Part shown: positions 16,038-24,406 of the stretch, one piece after another
How the letters are laid out: every line of letters begins with the position of its first letter
Numbering within the stretch: position 1 is the first letter of the stretch
NCBI GenBank assembly: GCA_030156255.1
Contig: JASGMV010000008.1
Coordinates: 16,544-80,543 of the forward strand
Source of the DNA: Desulfovibrionales bacterium
GTDB taxonomy: Bacteria; Desulfobacterota; Desulfovibrionia; Desulfovibrionales; Desulfovibrionaceae
Length of the DNA stretch: 64,000 nucleotides
Direction of reading: 5' to 3'
Notes under the pieces: generated by a model
What the model was told of the DNA's origin: nothing
What the model saw: only the letters and a program-made list of their open reading frames with translations
Databases searched by the model: none
Program-made: the position numbers and the translations under genes

Positions 16038-17771
16038 ATGATCAACAAATACTATCAGCGCGAATTGACCCATCTGCGCGAGCTGGCCGTCGAATTTTCA
16101 AAGCTGCACCCCGCGTTGGCGCCTATGTTGTCCGGCCAGACCCCCGACCCGGACGTGGAGCGCCTGCTGGAGGGCTGCGCCTTCCTGACGGGCATGGTCA
16201 ACGAGAAGGTGGACGACGAGTTCCCTGAAATCGTCCACGGCCTGATGCAGCTTATTTTCCCCCACTATCTCCGGCCCATTCCGGCCACCACGATCTTGCG
16301 CTTCACGCCCAAGCAGGGGCTCATGGAGACACTCAAGGTGCCGGCCGGCGCGCAAGTGGCCTCCATTCCCGTGGAGGACACCAGCTGCGTGTTCACCACC
16401 TGCTACGACGTGGAGCTGAGCCCCATGTCCATCGTGGACGCCCGCTTGACCCAGACTCCGGGCCGGCCGTCGACCATGACGTTGCGCTTCTCCATGGACG
16501 GGGTGGACCTCGCCTCCTGGAGCGCCAGCAAACTGCGCGTCCATATCGCCGGCGGCTACGCTGCGGCCGCGGACCGTTACAGCCTGCTGTTCAACAACGT
16601 GCGGGAAATCACGTTCCGACCGTTGAGCGGAGGCTCCCCGCTGACTCTTCCGAAGAGCGCGCTCAAACCCGTGGGCTTCGCGGACGATGAGGCCTTGTTG
16701 CCGTATCCGAGGCAATCGTTTCCAGGGTACCGCGTCCTGCAGGAATATTTTATCCTGCCGGAGAAATTTTTCTTTTTCGATATTACGGGCTTCGACGAAT
16801 GGACGGACCGCGGCGAAGGGGGCGGTTTCGAAGTGGTTTTCCACCTGTCCGAAATCAAGGGGGAGCCGCCAACGATCCGCCGAGACAACTTTGTTCTCTT
16901 CGCCACGCCGGTCATCAATTTGTTTCCCTTTGAGGCCGACCCCATTCTCCTGGACCATCAGCGGCCGGAATATTCGATCCTGCCCAGCGGCGGCAGGCCC
17001 GGGCACTATCAGGTCTATTCCGTCAACCGGGTGGTGGGTTACGTCCAGGGCACGGTGGAGGAACGGGAGTATCTTCCTTTCGAGCTGTTCAACCCCCAGG
17101 TGGAGGCGCGTCCCGTCTACACCGTGACCCACCGGCGTTCGGCGCTCCACGACAAGACCGATCTGTTTCTCTCCGTGGCTTACCCCCCGGGCATGGGCGG
17201 GCCCACTCTGGAGACCTTGTCTTTGGATATCATGTGCACCAACGCCTCGTTGCCGGAAAAGCTGCAACTGGGCGACATCTCCAGGCCCACGGAGACCTCT
17301 CCGGGACTGGCTTCGTTCGAAAACATCCGCCCCCCGACGTCTCCCGTGCAGCCGCCTTTGGGCAAGAATCTCTTGTGGCGCCTGCTTTCCCATTTGTTTC
17401 TCAACTATCTCTCCGTGGCCGACATGGAGAATCTGCGGGCGCTCATCAAACTGTACATCTTCACCGAAACCCGCGACCGGGCCGTGGTGCTGGCCAACAC
17501 CAAGCGCGTGGACTCGATCACCAAGATGACCGTGGACGTACAAAACCGCATCGTCGGCGGGGTCATGATGCGCGGGCAGCAGATCGAAGTGACCCTGGAC
17601 CGGTCCAGCTTCGCCGGCGTCGGGGACATGTATCTCTTCGGGGCCATCATGGACTATTTCCTGTCCGGCTACGCCGAGGTGAATTGCTTCACGCGTCTTT
17701 CCATCATTGATTCCCAGAACAAGGAGCGTTTTGCTTGGCCCGCAAGAATTGGCGACCGACCGCTGATGTAA
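16038..17771 (+). CDS. tssF: Type VI secretion baseplate subunit TssF (ImpG/VasA)
   Basis: This 577-residue protein starts MINKYYQRELTHLRELAVEF and contains HPALAPMLSGQTPDPDVERLLEGCAFL, the highly conserved N-terminal TssF block, followed by LMQLIFPHYLRPIPA. The C-terminal part (SVADMENLRALIKLY, ITKMTVDVQNRIVGGVMMRG, GVGDMYLFGAIMDYFLSGYAEVN) is also canonical. TssF and TssG form the wedge of the baseplate. The last 37 bases overlap tssG. No Shine-Dalgarno sequence is obvious before the ATG at 16038. Confidence 0.95.
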   Translation: MINKYYQRELTHLRELAVEFSKLHPALAPMLSGQTPDPDVERLLEGCAFLTGMVNEKVDDEFPEIVHGLMQLIFPHYLRPIPATTILRFTPKQGLMETLKVPAGAQVASIPVEDTSCVFTTCYDVELSPMSIVDARLTQTPGRPSTMTLRFSMDGVDLASWSASKLRVHIAGGYAAAADRYSLLFNNVREITFRPLSGGSPLTLPKSALKPVGFADDEALLPYPRQSFPGYRVLQEYFILPEKFFFFDITGFDEWTDRGEGGGFEVVFHLSEIKGEPPTIRRDNFVLFATPVINLFPFEADPILLDHQRPEYSILPSGGRPGHYQVYSVNRVVGYVQGTVEEREYLPFELFNPQVEARPVYTVTHRRSALHDKTDLFLSVAYPPGMGGPTLETLSLDIMCTNASLPEKLQLGDISRPTETSPGLASFENIRPPTSPVQPPLGKNLLWRLLSHLFLNYLSVADMENLRALIKLYIFTETRDRAVVLANTKRVDSITKMTVDVQNRIVGGVMMRGQQIEVTLDRSSFAGVGDMYLFGAIMDYFLSGYAEVNCFTRLSIIDSQNKERFAWPARIGDRPLM

Positions 17772-18754
17772 ACGCCAACCTTCTCGGACGGCCGCAGGCG
17801 TTTTCCTTTTTTCAGGCTTTGCGCCTGTTGCGGCTCATGTCCGGCCGATGCTCCGGCGAAGCGTTGCAGGAGTTCTACCGGGACAATCTGCGCATCCGCC
17901 CGTTTTTGTCTCTGGCCTTTCCGCCCACCGACGTCCAGGATTTGTCCACGGAGCAGATGGATTCCGGTGAGCCGCGCTACCATTTGACAACCAACTTCCT
18001 GGGCTTGTACGGCGCCGACTCCCCGTTGCCCACCTTCTACACCGAGGAACTGCTCGAGGAAGCCTCCGAGGACAAGTCGGTTTCCCGAGACTTCCTGGAT
18101 ATTTTCAACAACAATTTTTATTCATTGTTTTTCAGGGTCTGGTCCAAGTACCGCCTGATGGTGAAAGTCATCGAAGAGCAGGACGAGGCGTACCTCGAAC
18201 GGCTCTTCAGTTTGCTGGGCGTGGGCCACCGGGAGCTGCGCGAGGACCTTCCCGACAGCTACCGCATGTTGCGCTACATCGGCCTGTTCACCCAGTATCC
18301 GCGTTCGGCCCTGGGGTTGAAGACCCTGCTGCGCGACGCATTGGACGTGGAGCAGGTGGAGGTGGAGCAGTGCGCGCTGCGGCGGGTGGCCATTCCTGAG
18401 GATCAACGCTGTGTTGTGGGCGTTTCCTGCGCGGCTTTGGGCGAAGACGCCTGGCTTGGCGAATTGATGGATGACCGGATGGGAAAAGTGCGGATTCGCT
18501 TGGGCCCCATGCCCGAGGAAACCTTTCATCGCCTGTTGCCGGATCAAGATCGCCGGCGATGGGCGGTCAGCCTCGTTCGTTTTTTTTTGATTGCGCCGCT
18601 TGAAGTGGATTTGGAGTTGCTTGTCCAGCCTGAAGAGGTCCAGACAACGCAACTGGGTCGGCAACGATGGTCGCAGCTCGGCTATGACACCTGGTGTTTC
18701 GGCGATCGGTTGGACACGGCCGAGGCGCCCTTTCCCAACGTGGGCGGCGCCTGA
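17735..18754 (+). CDS. tssG: Type VI secretion baseplate subunit TssG (ImpH/VasB)
   Basis: This 339-residue protein matches TssG: FSFFQALRLLRL near residue 24, RIRPFLSLAFPPTDV, NFLGLYGADSPLPTFYTEEL, and the DIFNNNFYSLFFRVWSKYRL segment, with the C-terminal GRQRWSQLGYDTWCFGD. The start is TTG at 17735, inside tssF, supported by AAGGAG at 17721-17726 with an eight-base spacing. TssG forms the baseplate wedge with TssF and TssE; the overlap fits co-translation with its partner. Confidence 0.94.
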   Translation: MARKNWRPTADVNANLLGRPQAFSFFQALRLLRLMSGRCSGEALQEFYRDNLRIRPFLSLAFPPTDVQDLSTEQMDSGEPRYHLTTNFLGLYGADSPLPTFYTEELLEEASEDKSVSRDFLDIFNNNFYSLFFRVWSKYRLMVKVIEEQDEAYLERLFSLLGVGHRELREDLPDSYRMLRYIGLFTQYPRSALGLKTLLRDALDVEQVEVEQCALRRVAIPEDQRCVVGVSCAALGEDAWLGELMDDRMGKVRIRLGPMPEETFHRLLPDQDRRRWAVSLVRFFLIAPLEVDLELLVQPEEVQTTQLGRQRWSQLGYDTWCFGDRLDTAEAPFPNVGGA

Positions 18755-18798
18755 GCCATGCTCAGGCTCGCAAGGATATTCAACCCAAGGGGGCAAGC

Positions 18799-21579
18799 AT
18801 GGTCAATGTGGACATGAAAGCGCTACTTACCAAACTGAACGGCTTCTGCACCAGCACGTTGCACAATGCGGCCGGGCTGTGCGTTTCCCGCACCAACTAC
18901 GAAGTCTCTGTAGAGCACTTTCTTTTGAAATGTCTAGAGGATACGAATAGCGATCTGCCCATCATCCTCAAGCAGTTCGAAATCGATCCGGCCCGGGTGC
19001 TCTCGGCCTTGAACGACGCCTTGGAGGATTTCAAGGCGGGCAATGCGGGCAAACCCGTGTTTTCTCCCTTGTTGATAGAACTTTTCGAAAGCGCCTGGCT
19101 CATGGCGTCCGTGGAGCTGGGAGAACAGCGCATCCGTTCCGGCTCGGTCTTGATGGCTTTCCTGTCGAAGCCCACGTTCTTCGCCTCCGGCCGGTACGTG
19201 GAGCTGCTGCAGGGCGTCAGCCGCGAGCGGCTCGGCAAGGATTTCTACGCCATCGTCAAGTCTTCCTCCGAACAGGCGCAGGCCAGGGCCGCAGCGGCTC
19301 CTGCGGGGCCTGCCCGGGCCGGCGCTCCCGGCGCGGAAGGCGATGGCGGTTTCATCCAACGTTTTTGCCAGGATTTCACGGCCAAGGCCAAGGAAGGCAA
19401 AATCGACCCGGTCTTCGGCCGCGACAATGAAATCCGGCAGATCGTGGACATTCTGGCCCGCCGGCGCAAGAACAACCCCATTCTGGTGGGCGAGCCCGGC
19501 GTGGGCAAGACCGCGGTTATCGAAGGCCTGGCCCGGCGCATCACCGAAGGCGACGTTCCCGAGATGCTGGCCAACGTGCGCCTGCTGGGTCTGGACATGG
19601 GCTCTTTGGAGGCCGGCGCCGGCATGAAGGGAGAGTTCGAGAATCGTCTCAAAGGCGTGCTGGATGAGATCAAATCCAGCGAGACGCCGATCATTCTCTT
19701 CATCGACGAAGCCCACACTCTGGTGGGCGCGGGCGGCGCGGCCGGAGGATCGGACGCGGCCAACCTGCTGAAACCCGCCCTGGCTCGCGGCGAGATCAAG
19801 ACCTGCGCCGCCACCACCTGGTCGGAGTACAAGAAATATTTCGAGAAAGACCCGGCTCTGGCCCGCCGTTTCCAACTCGTCAAGCTCGACGAACCTTCGG
19901 TGGAGACCTCGGCCCTGATCCTGCGCGGACTCCGGGACAGCTACGAGTTGTCCCACCGGGTCATCATCCGGGACGACGCCATCCAGGTTGCGGCCGAGTT
20001 TTCCGACCGTTACATCGCGGGCCGCTTCCTTCCGGACAAGGCCATCGATCTGCTCGACACCAGCTGCGCCAGGGTCAAGGTCAATCTTTCGGCCAAACCC
20101 GGCGCGTTGGAGGACAAGGAGCGCTCCATCCAGGCGCTGGAGCGGCAGCTGCGGGCCATGGACCGCGACAAGGACAACGGGGTCAAGATCGACCAGGAGA
20201 AATACCGGGAGATCGAGGACAGGATCGAAGCTTTCAGAAAAGAGGCCGAGGAGCTGCGCGAGCGCTGGCTCAAGGAGCAGGAGGCCGCCCGCAAGATTCT
20301 GGACATCCGCGCCGCCATCCAGGCCAAGCGCGAGGCCGAGGCGAGCCCCGCGGCCGCGCCGTCCGGTGATGAAGCTACGGAGGCCGAAGTGGAGGAGGCC
20401 GAGGCCAAGGATATCGAAGCCGCGGAAAAGGCCGAGGGAGAGTCCGCAACCGACGACCTCGCCGCAAACATGGCCAAGTCCCTGGACGAGCTGTTCCAGG
20501 ACCTGGACGCCGCGGCCCAGGCCCTCAAGGACATTCAGGGTGAAGAGGCCCTGATCCAGATCGAGGTCAACCCCGATCTGGTCGCCAAGGTCGTTTCGGA
20601 CTGGACCGGTATTCCTCTGGGCAAGGTCGCCCGCGACCAGGCCCAGACCGTGGCCGACCTGGAGAAGCGCCTGCAGGATCGCATCAAAGGCCAGGACCAG
20701 GCCCTGCAAGTCATCAGCGAGGTCATCAAGTCGGCCAAGTCCGGCATCAAGAACCCGGACCAGCCCATGGGCGTCTTTCTGCTGGTCGGGCCTTCGGGCG
20801 TGGGCAAGACCGAGACCGGCCTGTCCCTCGCCGACCTCCTGTTCGGCGACGAACGCTCCATCGTGACCATCAACATGTCCGAGTTCCAGGAAAAGCACAC
20901 CACCAGCCGGCTCATCGGATCGCCTCCGGGCTACGTGGGCTACGGCGAGGGCGGCATGCTCACCGAGGCCGTGCGCCAGCATCCGTACTCCGTGGTGCTT
21001 CTGGATGAAGTAGAGAAGGCCCACTTGGACGTCATGAACCTGTTCTACCAGGTTTTCGATAAGGGCACGCTCACGGACGGCGAGGGCAAGGAGATCAATT
21101 TCAAGAACACCATCATCATCCTGACCAGCAATTTGGCCACGGACGTGATCCAGGAGATGACCGGTTCGGGCGAAGAGGTCCCGTACGACGCCGTCATGGG
21201 AGCGGTGCGGCCGATTCTGTCCCAGCATTTCAAACCGGCGCTTCTGGCCCGCATGACCGTGGCGCCGTACAAGAGCCTGAATCCGGACGCCATGCGGATG
21301 ATCGTGGAGCTCAAGCTCGGCAAGCTCAAGAACATGCTGATGAACAACAACAAAATGGCGCTCGACTACAGCGGCAAGGTGGTGGACGCCATTCGGGACC
21401 GCTGCACCGAAGTGGAGACCGGCGCCCGCAACATCGAATACATCCTCAACGGCAACATTTTGCCCCAGATGTCGCAGCAGATCCTGGGCTCCATGACCAC
21501 CGGGCAGATGCCGAGCAAGGTCAAACTCGACGTTGACAAAAGTGGCGAGTTCAAGATGAAATTCTCCTTCGACGCATAA
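18799..21579 (+). CDS. clpV: Type VI secretion sheath-recycling ATPase ClpV (TssH)
   Basis: This 926-residue AAA+ disaggregase has an N-domain that binds the TssC peptide, Walker A motifs GEPGVGKT (231-238) and GPSGVGKT (664-671), and matching Walker B motifs (ILFIDEAHTL; VVLLDEVEKAH). GSPPGYVGYGEGG is the second pore loop. ClpV dismantles contracted sheaths for reuse. The start at 18799 has GGGGG five bases upstream; longer in-frame extensions lack similarity. Unusual is an acidic Ala/Glu-rich low-complexity insertion at about residues 513-560, between the coiled-coil M-domain and D2. Confidence 0.95.
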   Translation: MVNVDMKALLTKLNGFCTSTLHNAAGLCVSRTNYEVSVEHFLLKCLEDTNSDLPIILKQFEIDPARVLSALNDALEDFKAGNAGKPVFSPLLIELFESAWLMASVELGEQRIRSGSVLMAFLSKPTFFASGRYVELLQGVSRERLGKDFYAIVKSSSEQAQARAAAAPAGPARAGAPGAEGDGGFIQRFCQDFTAKAKEGKIDPVFGRDNEIRQIVDILARRRKNNPILVGEPGVGKTAVIEGLARRITEGDVPEMLANVRLLGLDMGSLEAGAGMKGEFENRLKGVLDEIKSSETPIILFIDEAHTLVGAGGAAGGSDAANLLKPALARGEIKTCAATTWSEYKKYFEKDPALARRFQLVKLDEPSVETSALILRGLRDSYELSHRVIIRDDAIQVAAEFSDRYIAGRFLPDKAIDLLDTSCARVKVNLSAKPGALEDKERSIQALERQLRAMDRDKDNGVKIDQEKYREIEDRIEAFRKEAEELRERWLKEQEAARKILDIRAAIQAKREAEASPAAAPSGDEATEAEVEEAEAKDIEAAEKAEGESATDDLAANMAKSLDELFQDLDAAAQALKDIQGEEALIQIEVNPDLVAKVVSDWTGIPLGKVARDQAQTVADLEKRLQDRIKGQDQALQVISEVIKSAKSGIKNPDQPMGVFLLVGPSGVGKTETGLSLADLLFGDERSIVTINMSEFQEKHTTSRLIGSPPGYVGYGEGGMLTEAVRQHPYSVVLLDEVEKAHLDVMNLFYQVFDKGTLTDGEGKEINFKNTIIILTSNLATDVIQEMTGSGEEVPYDAVMGAVRPILSQHFKPALLARMTVAPYKSLNPDAMRMIVELKLGKLKNMLMNNNKMALDYSGKVVDAIRDRCTEVETGARNIEYILNGNILPQMSQQILGSMTTGQMPSKVKLDVDKSGEFKMKFSFDA

Positions 21580-21584
21580 GATGC

Positions 21585-21616
21585 GGGGGGAAAAACCTTG
21601 AAAAGGGTTTTCCCCC
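21585..21616 (+). terminator. Stem-loop after clpV
   Basis: GGGGGAAAAACC-type arm (from 21585) pairs with GGGTTTTCCCCC (ending 21616) around a short A-rich loop. No long T-run follows, so it may be a weak terminator or a 3'-stabilising element before the next gene at 21729. Confidence 0.5.
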
Positions 21617-21728
21617 TTGCGCTCCCCCTTCCTGAACGTATTCGCAGAAGTCTTGGAAAGGGGACAGGAGGCCTTTTAGCAGAAAGGTTTCCCCCGGCAA
21701 GACCTCCAACCAGACACAAGGAGCTTGC

Positions 21729-22505
21729 ATGAGCAAGACCGTTTACATCTCGGTGCTGGAAAAAGAGGAAAACAAGGGCAAACAGATATTCCAGACCGTC
21801 ACCCGCTACGGCCTGACCGCGGCCGGCCACTTCTGGTCGGACAACCTGCCCGAGATGGAATGGGCCGCACCCATCCAGGAGATGATCGATCCGCAGGTGG
21901 GCGTCTGGGTGGTCATCGGCTCGGTCAAAACGTTCGAGGCCGAGTCCGTCCGCATCGGATTGTCCCTGCTGGCCTTGGCGCTTCAGGCGCGTAAGGGATT
22001 CAAGTTTCCCATCATCCTGTGTCCGGACGACGGAGACCTGGACAAGGCGTCCCTGCCCACGCCCCTGGCCGACGCGGACGTCGTGACCTCGGCCGCGGCT
22101 TTGGGTCCGAAACTCGCGGCCAAGGCCAACATTCCCGTGCGCCCCGTGGACTTGGAGTACCGCCTGGATCTGCATCCCATCCCCAAGCTGGGGCTTTGGG
22201 TCGCGGTGGGCCCGGGCAAGGGCCATGCCTGGAAAGGCGCGCTGCTCGGCGTGGACGACGGGGAGATCACCAGCCACGGCGTCGGCCCCAGCGGCCAGGT
22301 GCCCGAACGCTGCGTCCTGAACTATCCCATGCAAGGCCTGAAGCTGAACCTGAGCGACACGGAGTACACGGCTTGGGCCGTCCAGAACGAGTTGGACGAT
22401 CAGACGTCCTATTATTGCAGAGTGTACGGCAACGCCAAAAGCTTCGTCTTCGGCCCGCTCCCGGACGAGGACGAGGGCGAGCTGTTTACGGTGAAGTTGG
22501 CGTAG
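21729..22505 (+). CDS. Unknown 258-residue protein at the end of the T6SS block
   Basis: I do not recognise a named family. The N-terminal half (about 1-105) alternates strands and helices: MSKTVYISVLE, a helix to YGLTAAGHFWSD, EWAAPIQEMID, the strand GVWVVIGSV, a long helix, and the strand KFPIILC. This order resembles TIR/SEFIR-like Rossmann domains, but no catalytic Glu is evident at the usual place. The C-terminal half is beta-rich and ends NAKSFVFGPLPDEDEGE. No signal peptide or membrane helix is seen. It lies downstream of clpV on the same strand and ends in a strong terminator, so it is probably co-regulated with the T6SS. A diverged copy of its last 28 codons lies at 23247-23337. Confidence 0.7.
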   Translation: MSKTVYISVLEKEENKGKQIFQTVTRYGLTAAGHFWSDNLPEMEWAAPIQEMIDPQVGVWVVIGSVKTFEAESVRIGLSLLALALQARKGFKFPIILCPDDGDLDKASLPTPLADADVVTSAAALGPKLAAKANIPVRPVDLEYRLDLHPIPKLGLWVAVGPGKGHAWKGALLGVDDGEITSHGVGPSGQVPERCVLNYPMQGLKLNLSDTEYTAWAVQNELDDQTSYYCRVYGNAKSFVFGPLPDEDEGELFTVKLA

Positions 22506-22528
22506 TTTTTCCCCCCGCCAGTGAATAT

Positions 22529-22576
22529 CCGGCCCGACCGGCGTAAATTTTTACGACGGTCGGGCCGGTTGTTTTC
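22529..22576 (+). terminator. Strong intrinsic terminator of the T6SS block
   Basis: CCGGCCCGACCG (22529-22540) pairs perfectly with CGGTCGGGCCGG (22557-22568); an inner CGTAA/TTACG stem extends it, and TTGTTTT follows. It closes the transcript of the 258-aa gene. Confidence 0.9.
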
Positions 22577-22604
22577 CGCTGAGGCTGACCGGGAGGAGCG
22601 CCCC

Positions 22605-23237
22605 GTGCTTGATTACGATTGGGCCATTGGTCCGCTTTTTTTACCGCCGCCTTTTTGCTCAACATTGCGCCTGCCCGGAGATCTCCTTTATTCTGAGCCA
22701 CACGGTCCAAGGCGGCAAGCGCGCGGGGACGGCGGCCATGCTCGGCGTCTGGACCGGAGCGTTCGGGCACGTTTTGCTGGCGGCGCTCGGATTGTCGGCC
22801 ATTGTGGCCGCCTCGGCCACGGCTTTTTTCGCCGTCAAATGGGTAGGCGTCGCCTACCTCGCTTGGTTGGGCTTCAAAGCCCTGATGTCGGACGGAGCCT
22901 TCGCCCTGGATCAGAACGTGGAAAAAACGCAGATTTCCGCAGTGTTCCGACAAGGTGTTTTTATCGACTTGTTGAATCCCAAAGTCGCTACGTTTTTTCT
23001 CGCCTTTTTGCCCCAGTTCGTGGTTCGGGGCGCGGGACCGGAGTGGGTGCAACTCCTGGCGCACGGCGTGCTGATTATCGTTGTCGCCGCATTTGTCGAA
23101 CCGCTGCTTGTCCTGCTGGGCGACCGCTTGACCTGGCGGCTGTGCGCTCCAGCCGGTCGTTGCGCGTCTGGCTGGACAGGACCCTTGGCGGCGTGCCTAT
23201 CGCCTTGGGGATTCGGCTCGCGATGATCGAGCGATAG
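22605..23237 (+). pseudogene. LysE/RhtB-family exporter pseudogene (three frameshifts)
   Basis: A GTG at 22605 with GGGAGGAG seven bases upstream opens a LysE-type transporter: LDYDWAIGPLF in the first frame, FTAAFLLNIAP in the second, then PEISFILSHTVQGGK onward in the third. Shifts lie near the T-run at 22636-22642 and near 22671-22680, where one G appears missing from the APGP motif. A third shift near 23125-23150 moves the C-terminus (RVWLDRTLGGVPIALGIRL) to another frame. An intact gene would encode about 210 residues with six membrane helices and export amino acids or related metabolites. Three independent shifts make sequencing error unlikely. Confidence 0.85.
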
Positions 23238-23246
23238 CGGGGCGGG

Positions 23247-23337
23247 CGTTTATCGCCGGATGCACGGCGACGCCAAAAGCTTCGTCTTCGACCCGCTTCC
23301 GGACGAGGACGAGCAGTTTACGGTGAAGTTGGCGTAG
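23247..23337 (+). pseudogene. Diverged duplicate of the 3' end of the 258-aa T6SS-block gene
   Basis: In frame this segment reads GDAKSFVFDPLPDEDEQFTV and ends KLA-stop. The C-terminus of the 258-residue protein reads GNAKSFVFGPLPDEDEGELF and ends the same way. The copy lacks two codons and has several substitutions. Nothing upstream in the same frame continues the similarity; the LysE pseudogene lies there instead. It is a remnant of a tandem copy or of a recombination event. Confidence 0.85.
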
Positions 23338-23360
23338 CTGGCTTCAGTCGTTTGAAGATA

Positions 23361-23402
23361 AAGCTCGGGCGTCGCGCTTGTTGCGGCGGCCGGGCTTTTT
23401 TT
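23361..23402 (+). terminator. Bidirectional terminator
   Basis: AAGCTCGG (23361-23368) pairs with CCGGGCTT (23390-23397, one G-T wobble), and T-rich sequence follows on the plus strand. The minus strand also ends in an AT-rich tail, so it can serve the convergent DMT transporter gene. Confidence 0.65.
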
Positions 23403-23407
23403 GCCCA

Positions 23408-24343
23408 TCATCTTCTCCCTGCCCTCTGGCTCCACCAAACCCCGCCCAGCACGAGGGTGGAAGCCATGATTTGCGTGGCGTTCAGCGTCTCGCCCAGGAT
23501 GATCCAACCAAGCGCGGCGGCCGCCACGGGCACAAGGTTGACGCCGATCGAGGCCTTGCCCGCCTCCATCCGACTGATTCCGTAGTTGTACAACCCGAAG
23601 GCGCCCAGCGTGACGACGGCGCCCAGGTAGATGAGGGCGAGCCACACCGTCCAGTCCAGGCTGGCGAGGCCCTGTTTCCAAAGCATCCACAGCCCTGGTG
23701 AGAAGAAAACCAGGCCGCCGGCCATTTGCAGCGCCGTCAAGGTCAGCGGCTTGTGCGTGCTGGTCAGCCTTTTGAGCAGCACCATGTAGCCCGCGGCGCA
23801 GGCCATGGCCGATAGCTCCAGCATGTTGCCCAGCAAGGGATTCGAGGCGTGCTCGGAGCTGTCGCCGGACAGGGAGAGCCAGCCGACGCCGATGATGGAC
23901 AGGGCCAGTCCCGCCAGCGTGTTCGCCCGAAGCCTTTCGCCGAGGAACACGGCCGCGCCCACGGCGACCATCAGCGGGACGAAGGCCGCGATGATCCCCG
24001 CCTGGCTGGAAGTCGTATATTGCAGCGCATGGGATTCCAGCACAAAGTACAGGCACGGCTGCAGCGCGATCATGGGCGCTATGAAACGCCAGTCCGCCGG
24101 TTTTCTGGGAAGCGGGCCGAGTTTCGGCGCTAGACAGGCCGCGACCATGCACGCCATCAACATGCGAACGCCCATGACCGACCACGGATTCAGTGCGCCC
24201 ACGGCGATCTTCATGGCTGAAAAGGAGCCGCCCCAGAGCAGAACCGCTCCCAGAATCGCCAGATACGGCAGTACGGAAAACGAGGGCGCTTCACGCTCCG
24301 GGGTGTGCGTTTTTCGGGAATCGTACGTTTGTTCGGATCGCAA
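23408..24343 (-). CDS. DMT superfamily (EamA) transporter
   Basis: This 311-residue protein has ten predicted membrane helices arranged as two EamA repeats. The first begins YLAILGAVLLWGGSFSAMKIAV and the second LLGNMLELSAMACAAGYMVLLKR. VGAAVFLGERL and ALGWIILGETL are the paired conserved motifs ending each repeat. Members export amino acids, purines or other small metabolites. It is transcribed in the same direction as the AraC-type gene 63 bases upstream, which probably controls it. The substrate is unknown. Confidence 0.88.
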   Translation of the reverse strand: MRSEQTYDSRKTHTPEREAPSFSVLPYLAILGAVLLWGGSFSAMKIAVGALNPWSVMGVRMLMACMVAACLAPKLGPLPRKPADWRFIAPMIALQPCLYFVLESHALQYTTSSQAGIIAAFVPLMVAVGAAVFLGERLRANTLAGLALSIIGVGWLSLSGDSSEHASNPLLGNMLELSAMACAAGYMVLLKRLTSTHKPLTLTALQMAGGLVFFSPGLWMLWKQGLASLDWTVWLALIYLGAVVTLGAFGLYNYGISRMEAGKASIGVNLVPVAAAALGWIILGETLNATQIMASTLVLGGVWWSQRAGRR

Positions 24344-24406
24344 CGAAGCCTCCTTTGCTGGAGGCAGCTTGGCGGGAAACCGGGCCGTTTGTATGGTAGA
24401 ATTTTG

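Noticed and set aside
18934..21228. Very long open frame antisense to clpV (about 764 codons)
   Set aside because: It is the mirror of a high-GC coding gene: codon bias keeps the opposite frame open. It has no ribosome-binding site and no recognisable domain, and clpV is intact on the other strand.
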